Part shown: piece by piece, positions 35,030-46,142 of the stretch
Layout: the number at the start of each line of letters is the position of its first letter
How positions within the stretch are numbered: the first letter of the stretch is position 1
Assembly (NCBI GenBank): GCA_020284085.1
Contig: JACEVL010000671.1
Span: forward strand, 2,927,717 to 2,991,716
Length of the DNA stretch: 64,000 bases
Direction: 5' to 3'
From: Aporrectodea caliginosa
Taxonomy: Eukaryota; Annelida; Clitellata; Crassiclitellata; Lumbricidae
Made by a program: the position numbers and the translations under genes
Notes under the pieces: model-generated
Databases searched by the model: none
The model's input: the letters and a program-made list of their open reading frames with translations, nothing else
What the model was told of the DNA's origin: nothing

Positions 35030-35854
35030 CTAAAATCCATTCGATTTTGTCTGCTTATCTATCATGCCTTTAAGTTCCTGATTTCGTTGATGAATTTCTT
35101 TTTCTTTCTCGACTATTTCTGTCAGGAAATCTGCTTTTCTCTTCTTCTTATTATTTCTGATTAAAAGCATTTCATCAGCATTGGTCGAAATCTTCCATGC
35201 TTTCTTTTCAATCGTTTGGCGAAATTCTTCGTCGACTGTAGTCACATCTTTGCAATCGTGTAACTTATGGCTTTCAACAAAACACGAGACGCAGACGATT
35301 TTCTTGCAGTCGGCGCAATAGAAATCCAACTGTCTATGAATGTGTTTTGTGCAGGATTTTCTTGAAACTAGTCGCTTTCTTTCAGTTTTCGTGTCACTTC
35401 CAATATTTATTATTTGGTGATCTTTACTCATCTTCTGAAATTGGTGAACTTTGACGCAGCCATCGCAGTAGTAATCTTGGCATTCTAAACATTTCATCGT
35501 GGCTGTTTGTATTTGTCCTGTTTTCCCCTCATTCCTGACATTACACATATCGCAGATGATGGTGGCACTCTCCATTTGTAAAGTAGTCTTGAACTCAAAG
35601 AGGTTTTCCATGAAGAAGTTTTTCTGCACACTATTCATTCCATCTGCTGGAATGAGGAACTCTTTTCTACACAACGGACAAGGCATCTTGTCTCCTGGTT
35701 TCTTCTGGTCCGTATCTGCATTGCGCTCGAGGCATTCCAAACAGAATGTGTGAATGCATGGCAACATCATTGGATTATTGAATGCACTCATGCAGATTGG
35801 ACATTCTGTTATTTCTTTCAGTTGCTTTTCAGCTTTTCCTCCCACATCCGCCAT
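35030..35854 (-). pseudogene. TRIM exon of locus D: RING, two B-boxes, truncated coiled coil
   Basis: The start codon at 35854 opens a clean 274-residue frame. It has the RING (ECPICMSAF ... CIHTFCLECL ... MPCPLCRKEF), a first B-box (CDMCNVRNEGK ... MKCLECQDYYCDGC), a second B-box (CTKHIHRQLDFYCADC ... CVSCFVESHKLHDC) and the first part of the coiled coil. It ends in DKQTKSNGF where paralogues continue with LLDELS. Comparison with locus F shows one deletion taking the rest of the coiled coil, the splice donor and the start of the intron. The RING and B-boxes look intact, so a short TRIM protein without kelch could still be made. I class it as truncated. Confidence 0.85.
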
Positions 35855-36179
35855 CTTCACTTAATTGGGAACCTATTAAACAGAATCCACAAATATTGCC
35901 ATTACCAAAGAATGGTTTTTTCAATATCCAGTGCTAATCCTAATATTGTGAACAAAGTGAAATTCTGTAAACTATTTGATAGGCCTATTGGATGAAATCA
36001 AAGTGTGGTTGAGTAAACTTAGGTTGACGTCAGAAATCAAATTCAAGAAATGGAGGAGCATAAAAACTTTGCTGAGATTTGCCCGACACGAGTAGAGCTT
36101 TGGTTCAATAACATCTTCGTCCGAAGCCCGTCGTATTTGGTGGCCAAGTAATGTCATTTGGTGGTGGTTGATGAGTTCA
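35855..36179. other. 5' flank of locus D
   Basis: Contains a weak acceptor-like TTTAATAG (minus strand, about 35873-35880) before the start codon. No other feature seen. Confidence 0.4.
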
Positions 36180-36824
36180 TTTAAAATAACAATTTCTAAA
36201 TGATGGTGGGAAGATAGAAGAGAAACCTGCACTGTCTTGTATGCCGTGGCTAAGGTCACCATATCACCATGTAGGCCCTACCCATGACTGCCTCTCAAAA
36301 TAGCTTAAGAGACTGCTCTTCACATCTTCTTCCCCAATATGTCTACGCCTCTACAGTTTCTTATGAAGTGACCACCGGCCGATGCTTTCTTCATTATAAA
36401 TTATAATAACGGCGTTATAGAAATCTATACAATGGCTTATACTATACCATAGAATACCTCAAATTTGTGCAGTCTCAATATCTATAAGACAATACACTTG
36501 GAAAGTAGGCCTAAACAATACTACAAAAAGCTTTCATCGGATCTTGTTTTCTTACAGATATTTTGTTTCATGTATAAGGCCTACCCCATTATTGAATTTA
36601 AGTCCTGAAAAACAGTCATCATATAGGCTTTGCAAATGGATCCTATGTCTTGCATATTTATTAGCTATGTCGGTTTGTTTAGAACGTTTGTCACATGACC
36701 AACTTCAAAATTTCAAAGTGTCGTCGGTTTTAGCAAAGTTTCCGCAAAAACAACCATCGACCTCTTATGTCACAATTGACTTTTCTCGTAAACCTTCATT
36801 GTAACAATTACATTAGATCATTAT

Positions 36825-37062
36825 AATAATAAATAATAATAATCTTTTCTTTAATCAAGCGCCTGACAAACGCACTGCGCAGTACATTTACATGTTATGC
36901 AATTGAAACAATCTTAACTAGTTAACTACTAACAGAACAGACAGCCTGTAATACACGGCGCTAATAGCAGCCTACAAAGCAAATCCGCCCTACGGGGCTC
37001 GAACTCGGTACCTCTCGCTCTTCTTCCCCGATGTTATCCAACGCGCCACCGGACCCCGTATT
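36825..37062 (-). mobile_element. tRNA-derived SINE
   Basis: The minus strand begins with a tRNA-like head: an A-box-like TGGCGCGTTGG and, about 40 bases on, a B-box-like AGTTCGAGCCC. An unrelated body follows, then GGCGCTTGATTAAAG and an ATT-repeat tail. It interrupts the alignment of the two arms at 37062, so it is absent from the right arm. Confidence 0.7.
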
Positions 37063-37819
37063 ATGCCGTACGTCTAGTTATATATATCAACTTGGGCATG
37101 AAAATCATCAAAAATGACAATCAGCATTCATCGCTTGGCCGAAATATTCTGAGTCTTTGAAAATTTACAGGTTAATTTTCCACGGCTTTAGTTTTACTTT
37201 CGGTTTCAATTTCTTCAAATTCGAGTTCTTATTTGCAAGATTTTCACAGCCTAAACAAGTTTATCGCTATCATTTGCAAAATAGTTTGAAATTTGTTCAA
37301 ACTTCAAATATCACAGCACAGTCTATGAATTTTAAACAACCAAGCGATGACCTATAACTGAAGCAGAAAGAAATACAGGTTACCTTCTCAGTATCGTGTA
37401 GATCTACTCAACAGTTTTTCATTCAAAATGGCGTCGGTTAAGTGAAGTCAGTGTTTGCAAATGACAGCGCGACCCAGTTAGGCTGAAGCATCGACGTATA
37501 TTGATTTTGCATAGACTGGTTTCCTGCGCTACGCAAACTGATAGGGTTAGGCACAAGGACTCTATGTATATATTGGTCCTTGGGTTAGGCAGAAGCCTCT
37601 TCATAAGTTAGCTAAATTGGAGAGCAACAATGAGGTCAATCTACTCTGTTCTGAAGATTGATTGCTTATTCGGCCTGTCATAACCAATTGCCTACTAAGC
37701 GTAGAAATCGGTCGCTGTAATAATAATGATATTCGTTTATTCAATTCAAACTGACAAACCGCAGTATGATTACATGAAGTAGAAGGAACAAATGATAGCA
37801 AATTGAAATGTAATGTAAT

Positions 37820-38415
37820 TAGTAATTTATATAGCGCCGCTCACAGAGGTAGCCATTCAATAGAGCTCCCAGTGTGAGAACCCCGAGAGAAGAAATAGGT
37901 TTTAAGAAGAGAGAGATGAAGACAATGAATGATCCAGTAAGGAAAGTCTCACGTAGAGTGAAGGGAAGGGCATTCCATTCCAGTGATGGCAAAGGATCGA
38001 GTTTGAGCAACAGTGGTCCTGGCTAGGGATCGCTTGGGATCGGAACGCACCGGAACGGCGTTCCGGTCCTTTTTGGCAGGAATATTTCGTTTCATTATTT
38101 TCAGTATTTAGCATGGCGCCTGCAAGACGCCGGCGTTCCGATTTCTTTTTGCTAAGGACGTGATCACTGGTCCTATAGCTCGTGGGGCAAGAAAGTCAGA
38201 CCGGTTCAGAGATCGGAGAGGTCGATGAGAAGATGCAGAAAGAGGAGGACGAATGAGATCCCTGAGATATTTTGTACTTCCAAAATGCAATATGAAGCTT
38301 CACCATGGTCGGCCCCTCATCCAGAATGCGCTTTCTCACAATCTAAGACATGGCTTGCCTCTCCTTCCTCTGCTCCTACAATTCAGGCGCTTGAAGACTG
38401 CTTCATTTGATTAGG
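37820..38415 (-). mobile_element. LINE C-terminal end with head-to-head partner, left arm copy
   Basis: The minus strand encodes YLRDLIRPPLSASSHRPL and further LINE C-terminal sequence, and ends in GGCGCTATATAAATTAC and an ATTACATTACA-like tail near 37815. From 38285 to 38415 the plus strand carries a second LINE-type end (KLHHGRPLIQNALSHNLRH), so two ends face apart. The whole unit is mirrored at 61440-62060. Confidence 0.7.
38024..38169. mobile_element. Small hAT-type MITE inside the LINE end (left arm)
   Basis: About 146 bp with CAGTGATC and TAGGGATC as inverted ends. It interrupts the LINE coding sequence that continues on both sides. The flanks are diverged copies of GCTAGGAC (8 bp). 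The right-arm copy is at 61699-61845, so it predates the duplication. Confidence 0.65.
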
Positions 38416-38639
38416 GTCAATTTGGACCAAAGTTAAACAAGAGTCTATTTTGTAACTGTAACACAACGGGTCATGCGGGGGCTCGATTTGGCTGCTGTTT
38501 CATTAAGAAAACAATAGTTAGTGCTGGAAACAGGTGGTCAGAAGTGAAATCAACTGTCATTGCACTACTATTCCTTGCATCACTGATCTCCATCTACTGA
38601 TGAATTCCAATTAGAGAGTGACATGGGGAGACAATCTCG

Positions 38640-38775
38640 TCCCCATCCCCGCCCCGCAACAAGTAAGTCTTCCCCATCCCCGCCCCATCCCCGCAGGGTT
38701 TGTCCCCATCCCCGCCCAATCCCCGCAGGGTTTGTCCCCATCCCCACCCCATCCCCGCAGGACGACATCACATTC
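38640..38775 (+). repeat. CCCCATCCCCGC minisatellite
   Basis: Repeated CCCCATCCCCGCC and CAGGGTTTGT units inside the hAT element. The ORFs here are artefacts of the repeat. Confidence 0.85.
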
Positions 38776-38867
38776 CCCGCAAAAGTTTACACCAATTCAA
38801 ATTTAAAAATAACATACTTTAGCTTACAAAGCTATTTGCATTGCTGACTGCATTAGTCTGTAATTAT

Positions 38868-39190
38868 TTTCATTCATTCATTCAAAAATTTATATAGCGC
38901 CCCTTCAAGGTAACTACTCAGAAGCGCTCCCAACACTAGTCCGGCCAAAAAGGTAAGTTTTCAAGTGGCCATAAAAGTATCAGTACATGTTCTAGGGAAC
39001 AAGCGTAGCTCCCGAGGGAGGCTATTCCAAACCCTAGGGCCTACCACAGAGAATGCTCGGTTCTTCATGGTTGCTGTGCGGGCAAACGGGACCGCCACTA
39101 CCCCCCTCTCAGCAGAGCGGAGGGAGCGACTACCCTGACAGTTTGTATTAACCAAGTCTTGACCATTTGTATTAACCAAGTCTTGACCAT
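38868..39190 (-). mobile_element. LINE C-terminal end nested in the hAT element
   Basis: The minus strand encodes VVGPRVWNSLPRELR and ends in AGCGCTTCTGAGTAG, GGGGCGCTATATAAAT and a GAATGAATGAATG tail. The same end is found at about 42290-42370, 50830-50935 and 59245-59345. Confidence 0.75.
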
Positions 39191-39274
39191 TTCTGACTAG
39201 AAGGCTTCAGGAAATAAGAAAATCTCCTTATCAGTTCTCAAGTTCTTAACATCATTCGGGTTTCTTGCCTGCTC

Positions 39275-39415
39275 ATTCCCCATTACCGCGGTATTACCGC
39301 GAGAGTAACCCCATTACCGCGGTATTACCGCAATTGTTGTCCCCATTACCGCGGTATTACCGCAATTGTTGTCCCCATTACCGCGGGATTTACCGCGGTT
39401 ACCGCGGTTTTCCCG
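39275..39415 (+). repeat. CCGCGGTATTACCGC minisatellite
   Basis: Four to five units of CCATTACCGCGGTATTACCG, internally palindromic, inside the hAT element. Confidence 0.85.
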
Positions 39416-40405
39416 CGGGGAAATTCCCCATGTCACTCTCTAATTCCAATTCAACTGCCTTATTATTATTGACTTTATGTGGGAACTTCTGGTACTGCTG
39501 GATTTGTTTTAACTGCTGACTTGTCTCTGACTGCGTCAAAAAGGCGCTTTATCAGTTTTAAATGTTTATATTATTGCTTTATGTGCTGTCAAATGCTGCT
39601 TTCTTTCCCCAAGTGCCTAAATGTGTGATGATTCCAACATAATAATTATGTTGTGTTGATCTCTGGCGTAAGAAGACACTGAACTCTTGTTCGACGAACA
39701 GAATAGGCCTACAGTTAGTTTTTAAGTTTTTCTTAAATTGATTACCAATTAAATTTGAACTTTATTTTGTGCAGAAAACTAAATGAGTAAATGTTTCTCA
39801 AATGCTCAAGATGCGCGATGTAACGCCTGTTTGCATAGCTGCGTCTGTAGTGCATCCCACTCGTGCGTGAGAGGTTGTCGGATCCGTCTTGGTGGATATA
39901 TATATTTGAGAGATTTGTGTGTATGGTTAGCACGATTTGCATTATGAGAACCTAGAACTCGCTCGTTCCTCCAAGTAGACAGTGGTGTTGACGATAAAGA
40001 GGATTTTATGGCTGTCATATGCCGAGGTCGTGTAACTGAAGTCCAACGTCTCAGTGGCTAAAAGGTGTTTGCCAGTTGGTCTACTCCTCTGTTGCGAACT
40101 TGCTGTATCTGTCTGTCTGCGTGCAATTCTACATGTCTCTGTATGTATGTCTGGCTGTTTGAGTCTTTCTGTCTGCGACAGTTTAACCTGTTTCTTGTGA
40201 AATGGGGCAAAGTTCGATCAGTTTCCCAGTTTTATGACCTTTTGAACTGGGCAGGCAGCCCACTCCTTAACCAGTTAAAGTGTTATTGTAACTAATTGTA
40301 ATCGCAAATTTATGTAGAGCCGTTTAAACAGACGACCATGGATCGTACAGAATGTTTTTACAGCGCTTAGAGAATAGAGAAAACGAAAGACCCAGGAGTT
40401 CATGT

Positions 40406-40852
40406 GGGGTCGTCCATTAATTATGTCAACAAAATAGGGGTTGGGTGGGGTGGGGAGGGGGTTTGAAAAAGTTTGACAGTTGATGACAAGGGGGCGTTCG
40501 GTACAAGTTGACGTCAAGAAATTTTCCTCCAATAAATAAACACAGACCCTTCGAAATGGTAGCGAAAACATTAAGAAATGCTAAAAATTTATAAAGTGCT
40601 TAATGTTTAATACTACTAAAATGCTGGTAATAAACCAAACTCATATATTTTGAAATTCGAGATTGCAGTTTTCAGTATAAAAATTTTTAAAAAATGATTC
40701 TACATGTATTGAGCCATTTTGTTTCTTTTCTGTAGGGGGTTCTGGGATTGTTGACATAATTTTTTAGGGGTCCGTCAATGTTTGACAGTTGTTGACAAGG
40801 GGAGGGGGTCAAAACTGCCTAAAATTTGTTGACATAATTAATGGACGACCCC
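40406..40852. mobile_element. MITE with GGGGTCGTCC termini, left arm only
   Basis: Inverted ends GGGGTCGTCCATTAATTATG with TCAAC following, and internal G-rich copies of the TGTTGACA words. The flanks are TGT at 40403-40405 and 40853-40855. The right arm near 60330-60345 has the uninterrupted sequence (CATGTACTGTAAC when read in the left-arm direction), which fixes a 3-bp duplication. A 3-bp duplication fits PIF/Harbinger or CACTA-like elements; I cannot decide. Confidence 0.85.
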
Positions 40853-41554
40853 TGTACTGTAACAGTGTGGAGGTCAACTCTATGGCGATCCATAAAAATT
40901 TGATGGAAGCCCGTGCCCCCAATATCAGTTGAGGCGTGAGTGACCAAACCTTGATGCGTTTTCCATAGAGATTACAACAATCTAAAGCTGTTCAATCTCA
41001 AGAATTGTGATATGAGCATTGAACAACATATCACAACAAATTGATACTAATTCTAAAACTCGAGGAAAATGCTCATTTACCAGTAGTTTTCTTATAGGTA
41101 TTCATACAAATTTATATAACGAGAATACAGTTATGGCTAATTAGCTAATTAACTATCTCAATCATTAAGACTTCTTTGCTACTGAAAAACAAACTTCCCA
41201 TCGGTCACCGGCATGCAACTTACAAATTTTCTACACGCGTAATCTTGCTGTATAATAGTCCACTATTCGCGAATAAGTAAATTCTATTGCTATAGTACAT
41301 CTTGGTGAATGTCACCGGTCTGACTAAGATTTTTAATAATTGGTTTAATTTTCTATTATAAGCTATGTAGGCGTATAGTTATTAGAATCTATTATTCTAT
41401 TTGCTAGCTGAGCGGTCTCCTAGCCGCGGGTAATAAGACTCAGGGAGATTTTTATTCTAAAGAGAAGTTTTCGTGTAGGTGAAGATCCGCATCTGCACGT
41501 GAGTAGCTCGATCCAATGACAACGAAAAACAGCAAACGGATTAGCAAAAGAAAG

Positions 41555-41935
41555 AAGGAGTGAATGAAAGAATGAATGGATGAATGAAAGAATGAAGGAT
41601 TGAATGAAAGAATGAATGGATGAATGAAAGAATGAAGGATTGAATGAAACAATGAATGGATGAATGAAAGAAAGAAGGATTGAATGAAAGAATGAATGTA
41701 TGAATGAAAGAATGAAGGATTGAATGAAAGAATGAATGGATGAATGAAAGAATGAAGGATTGAATGAAAGAATGAATGGATGAATGAAAGAAACAAGGAT
41801 CGAATGAAAGAATGAATGTTTCAATGAAAGAATGAAGGATTGAATGAAAGAATGAATGGATGAATGAAAGAATGAAAGAGTGAATGAAAGGATAAACGGA
41901 TGAATGAAAGAATGAAGGAGTGAATGAAAGGAAAA
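41555..41935 (+). repeat. 40-bp GAATGAAAGAATGAAGGAT minisatellite
   Basis: About nine units built from GAATGAAAGAATGAA, GGATT and GGATGAATGAAAG. The right arm has only a short version at about 59480-59570, so the array expanded in the left arm. Confidence 0.9.
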
Positions 41936-42189
41936 GAAATTGGGTGAAGAATTAATGAATGGACGAAAGAATAAATGATAGATGGATGGTTTTATGGATA
42001 GATAGATGAAGAATAGATTGATTTACTGATTGTTCGATGATTAATGCGGTGGTTGATTGATGGAAGTACGCGTTCCTGGATAGATGGATGTTGACACAGA
42101 GTAGTTCAAAAATCAGAAATTCATAAATTCTAGTTATGCTAATTTTTTCGGTAAGATGAGAATTTCTCCATCATGATCTTATAGACAAC

Positions 42190-42545
42190 TGTGTGTACGC
42201 ACAATACATATATCTCAAGCCACCGCGTAGGAAACCTGGGCAAGTCCTTCGCTCGCAATTGTTCATGCGCTTCGGCGTGAAACTCTGATTCAGTGTCCGC
42301 CCTGTAGTCGGGAGCGCCTCTGAGTAGAAATCTTGAAGTGGCGCTATAACAAGTGCTCGAAATGAATGAATGAATGAATATACGAAGGCAAGCTCCAGAG
42401 GAAGGCCATTCCAGGTCCCTCGACCTGGAATGGCCTCCCTCTGGACCTTCGCCTCTTTCCCAGGACCTTCTCTCCTATGTTCTCTTCTCACCTTAAAACT
42501 GTTCTTTTTGGCCGTACTGGAGTCGGGAGCGCCTCTGTCACACTC
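42190..42545 (+). mobile_element. LINE 3'-end pair with hairpin, left arm copy
   Basis: Contains the GGGAGCGCCTCTGAGTAG...AAGTGGCGCTATA and GAATGAATGAATG tail, then a 25-bp hairpin at about 42390-42455 made of AGGCCATTCCAGGT and ACCTGGAATGGCCT. Both strands therefore encode the LINE word TWNGLPLEL facing in opposite directions. The counterpart is at 59245-59455. Confidence 0.6.
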
Positions 42546-42654
42546 AACACCGTTCTCATTGTCATTTTCACTTTGCCCTCGGTCAAGCTAAACGGCAGGT
42601 AGATACTGTTAATTGAACTCGTGAGTAACTTTGTGCATTAATTAAACGTTAAAC

Positions 42655-43110
42655 GTAGTCCAACTTTCCAACTGTGGTGCCGGTGTTGGTGACGGTACTG
42701 TAGGCTTCCAAGTCATCTAGAACCTCTGTAGTGGAATCGCAATATCTTCCACACATGTAAAGTATGTGGAGGATCGTGGCTCAATCGATAAATGCTGCGT
42801 TGTGTCCACCTGGGCTTTGAACCAAACATGCAATTCCAAATTTTATCTGGAATCTTCCCTATTACTGGAGCGTACAGCATAATATTAATGTAAAATTAAT
42901 GGCGGCGAAGATTTCAAGCACCATTGAAGTAGGTATTTGATCTTGTTTTCAGATTTCATTCGGTCGATGTAGATTTATTTTGATATCGTCCTTTGTTATT
43001 ATCGCACCATCATTATAATCCCCCGAGAATTACATCTAGTTCTCAAACTGTGAATTGGTTTCTGTTTGAGCTGTGGAGGCAAATACGTTGAAAATTGAGA
43101 GTTGAACAGA
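42655..43110 (-). pseudogene. Degenerate second kelch copy, left arm
   Basis: The minus strand aligns with kelch exons (AAATCTACATCGACCGAATGA, CACACATGTAAAG, GATAAATGCTGCG read on the plus strand as complements) but carries many indels and stops. Its mirror copy is at 57955-58410. Confidence 0.75.
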
Positions 43111-43240
43111 GATAACGTAAGGTCGAGTTTGCCACTGGATGCAGTTAAACTCTTGAAGCTATAATACACATTCATTAAAAGTAACCGCTGCAACTAGGGT
43201 CACTCATTAAAAATTAGACTCTCGGTATTACATGTATTTG

Positions 43241-44163
43241 CTAGACTGGGAATCGTATTTTTGCGCAGGCATGCACAAGACATGGTTTTGGCAATTTTCC
43301 GTGAATCTTCCATTCAACTGGTTTATCACTGAGGATGTTCCGAAGAGGAACATAACGTACGTCATCTCTGCATTTCCATGTCAATTTATCATCTTTATCT
43401 GTTTCGTCCTTTCCTCCTCCGATGACAAAGACCCTTCCGTTCTCAAGAATGAAACCAAAGTGAACAACGTCGGTCTTAAACTGTTTTCTTTCTTCCCACG
43501 TTTCCGTTGCAAAGTTAAATATGAAACAAGTACAACGTCCAAGAAAAATAGCAGATGCTTCCCAAAGTACAGCTCGCAACAAGCCATGAGCTCGTGGCAT
43601 AGGTTTTGAAAGCACAGAGCACATGTTTTCTTTTGTGTTGTACACTTGAACGTGATTGACCGCATTGCTATCTTTATCTCCACCACCAAAGATATAGAGT
43701 GAACTCTTGAATGGAACACAGTTTCCTGAGTTCTGAACACAGTGAACCAACTTCCCAACTGTTGTACAGTTATTAGTGATTGCGTTGTAGGCTTCTACGC
43801 TATCAAGAACGAGCTTAGTAGAATCCACAAATCCTCCACAGATGTACAATACTTCATTGATAAACGCTGCGCTGTGTCTACGTCGGCCTTGAACTAGAGA
43901 AGAGCATTTCATCCAACCAGAAATCTCTTTGTATTTCCAGATTTCATCACAATTGTCTCCTACTCCAGTGACGTACATCATGTTACAGTAAACGGCAGCA
44001 AATGCTTCCCTCTGCATTGTAGTCGGTATTTGTTCTTGAGTTGAAATTTCGTTTCGACGATGTAGATTTATTTTGATGACGTTCTTTGTTATAGTAGGAC
44101 CATCATCCAATCCCACGACAATTGCAGAGTTCTCAAGTAGTGTAGTGGCTTCTGTTGAAGCAG
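43241..44163 (-). CDS. Kelch exon of locus E, complete to stop
   Basis: Starts at acceptor CTGTTTTAG (AG at 44165-44164) in phase 1 and runs open to a stop, 307 residues of exon. Blade ends LYICGG, LYIFGGG and VFVIGGG are clear, with MYVTGVG and GRRRHSAAF as in the paralogues; the C-terminal word is KWKIHGKLPKPCLVHA-like. Its frame is intact, but no TRIM exon exists upstream on this strand. The intron stops at TACA repeats at about 44400, where the transposon-filled centre of the inverted duplication begins. It is therefore probably an orphan exon. Confidence 0.85.
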
Positions 44164-44976
44164 CTAAAACAGACATATTCACAATTGAAAGTTGAACGCA
44201 GCATTTAATAAATAGCTTATCTCAATATGCCATTCTAATACATTAGTCTGTAAAACATACATTCTCATTTCTAATTAAATCATATCTAATCTAATGAAAT
44301 ACGATTTTAACTCGGCGCCTTTGTAAGGTACTGGTACTAAAATGCTCTGTATTAGGCATCTTGGTACACACTGTACATTCATGCATGTTGAAGGGCAACA
44401 ATTGACAAATACATACATAAACTGTTATACACACATACATGCATACATATATACATATATACTAGGGTGTTTTTAAGGTACATGTGAAATTTTCAACTCA
44501 AAGATTTTTTATCGGCCAGATCAATTTATCATGCCAATTGATGTATAAACTCCATATCCGAAATAAATCACTTAAAAATTAAATTAAACGATATCTAGAA
44601 AGGACAAGGTGACATACAAAATGAACACATATATAAATATGACTAACTAATGTAACAAGCTGCGTTCTGTCAGCCTGGTGTTCGGAATAAACGAAAATTG
44701 ATTGATTGATTGATTGAAATTAAATCTTGATAGCTGAGCATTTAGGACTTGCTCAAGGCGACCGAAGTTATAGGAACGCGGTTGCATTATGATTATAGGC
44801 ATTTTATACACGATTTCAATACATGACAGCCTTAGACCCCTTCTTAGTCTCCGATTCCGAACTAATAAATATTCATGATGATGACGTAGCAGATCTGGTG
44901 TTGTTTATGTCACTGGTCTCGTGTTGCAAATGGCGGGTAATGGTGGTTTTCATTAAGGCATCATATCGTAGGTGAG

Positions 44977-46137
44977 ATGGCAAAACTGACTAGAAAAAAG
45001 ACTGAAATTTGGTTGATAGGCAGTACTGAAGATCACTTCGGTTATGCGAAACTACCCACACGAGGAGAGGTTCTCAAGGTGCTGTTCAATTTCCATACAC
45101 TGAAAAATCAGAGTCTGGATGGCAGCGTGAAAGAAACGGTAGCTATTGTACTTCCAATTTGGGAAAGAGCACGGATTCCAACAAGGGCCAAGAATCATGT
45201 TTGGGATCAGCTACGACATCTTCATTAGGAATGGCAAAACCTCCAAAAAATATTTGGAGGAAGTCAGAAACTGTAGAACGGGATTCTTTCAGGGATTCTC
45301 TGCAGGACCTCTTTGACATTGCGCATAAAGATACCATGACAATATTTAAGATAGAAGAGGTTCGGCAGTTTTTGAAAGCACAGTGTGAGAAAGGACGACG
45401 TGGTTCCATGGCAGGCATTGATGTCAAACTTGCAAAGCAAGAAGAGAGAGCACTGGCAAGATCAGCAGCACTTGGAGAGCGTGAGGAACGTTATCGTGCT
45501 AGCACAGCTGTAGCTTCGGAGGCTTCTCTGTTGGAAAAGTCATCTGAGGAAGAGGCGTCATCAGATAGCTCCGAAAAAGAGCCAGAAACTTCGACGTCTG
45601 CTTGGCCACCAAAGCGGCGAAGGGGAACAATCTCTGTAGTTACTCGTGATGTTTCAGCAGCTCTAGATCGCACCAAAACCAGCAGCAGGAAGGCCTCTCA
45701 CATTTTGTCTGCTCTTGCAGCCCTAGCAGCAGAGAATAGCGAATCCTTCGATCCGAAGATTCCTCTTACTCTTCACTGGGAAGGCAAGATCATGCCAAGA
45801 TCATGCTAGATGTTACAGAGACAGGACGAGGGTGTGTTGATCGCCTTCCAATAATGGTATCTGGCAAGGATGTAACCAAGCTATTAGCCATCCCCAAACT
45901 CCAAACTGGGACAGCTGCCGTCATTTCAGATGCATGTTTGGTCGAGATCAGAAGTTGGGATTGGAAGAAAGATTCGTGGCCCTGTGTTTTGAGACAACGG
46001 CAAGTAACACGGGTTGTAAGGGCGGCGTATGCATCAAGCTGGAAACCTTTGCATTGCAGCAACTGAGCACTGAATATCACAGAGACGACTACAAAGAGCT
46101 ACTAGAGCTAACAGGCCACCGAAAGGAATAAAGTTCA
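44977..46137 (+). pseudogene. hAT-like transposase, N-terminal and central part, broken
   Basis: Successive frames encode RARIPTRAKNH, EKGRRGSMAGID and LHWEGKIM, then VDRLPIMVSGKDVTKLL, CFETTASNTGCKGG and DYKELLELTGHRKE. I recognise CF(D/E)TTASNTG as a hallmark of a widespread, poorly named family of invertebrate transposon proteins; it probably contains the first catalytic Asp, here changed to Glu. At least three frame changes and an internal deletion after the CIKLE region make it inactive. It continues at 47957 beyond the nested element. Confidence 0.75.
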
Positions 46138-46142
46138 GGTAC

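Larger units (their letters stand above)
38612..39442. mobile_element. Non-autonomous hAT element, left arm only
   Basis: Terminal inverted repeats TAGAGAGTGACATGGGGA are perfect at both ends. The 8-bp target duplication ATTCCAAT is at 38604-38611 and 39443-39450. The right arm at about 61235-61262 has the site once and uninterrupted, proving the ends. The interior carries two GC-rich minisatellites and a LINE end but no transposase. Confidence 0.92.
36180..44454 (+). repeat. Left arm of a large inverted duplication
   Basis: Reverse-complement homology to about 55190-63760 is seen in order along the whole arm: 36250/63660, 36400/63510, 37150/63210, 37700/62300, 38300/61550, 39850/60830, 40250/60470, 41200/59900, 41600/59560, 42650/58420, 43240/56440, 44163/55515, 44400/55300. 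Gaps are explained by identified insertions in one arm. The arms are diverged but clearly alignable. Confidence 0.9.

Noticed and set aside
36965..37062. Candidate functional tRNA gene on the minus strand
   Set aside because: A- and B-box words are present, but I could not form a good cloverleaf, and it leads into a SINE body and repeat tail.
41420..41824. ORFs of repeated FIHSF residues
   Set aside because: They translate the GAATGAAAGAATGAA minisatellite on the minus strand.
45159..45809. Host gene with acidic, serine-rich protein
   Set aside because: It continues the hAT-like transposase in order with the neighbouring frames and lies between the element's ends.
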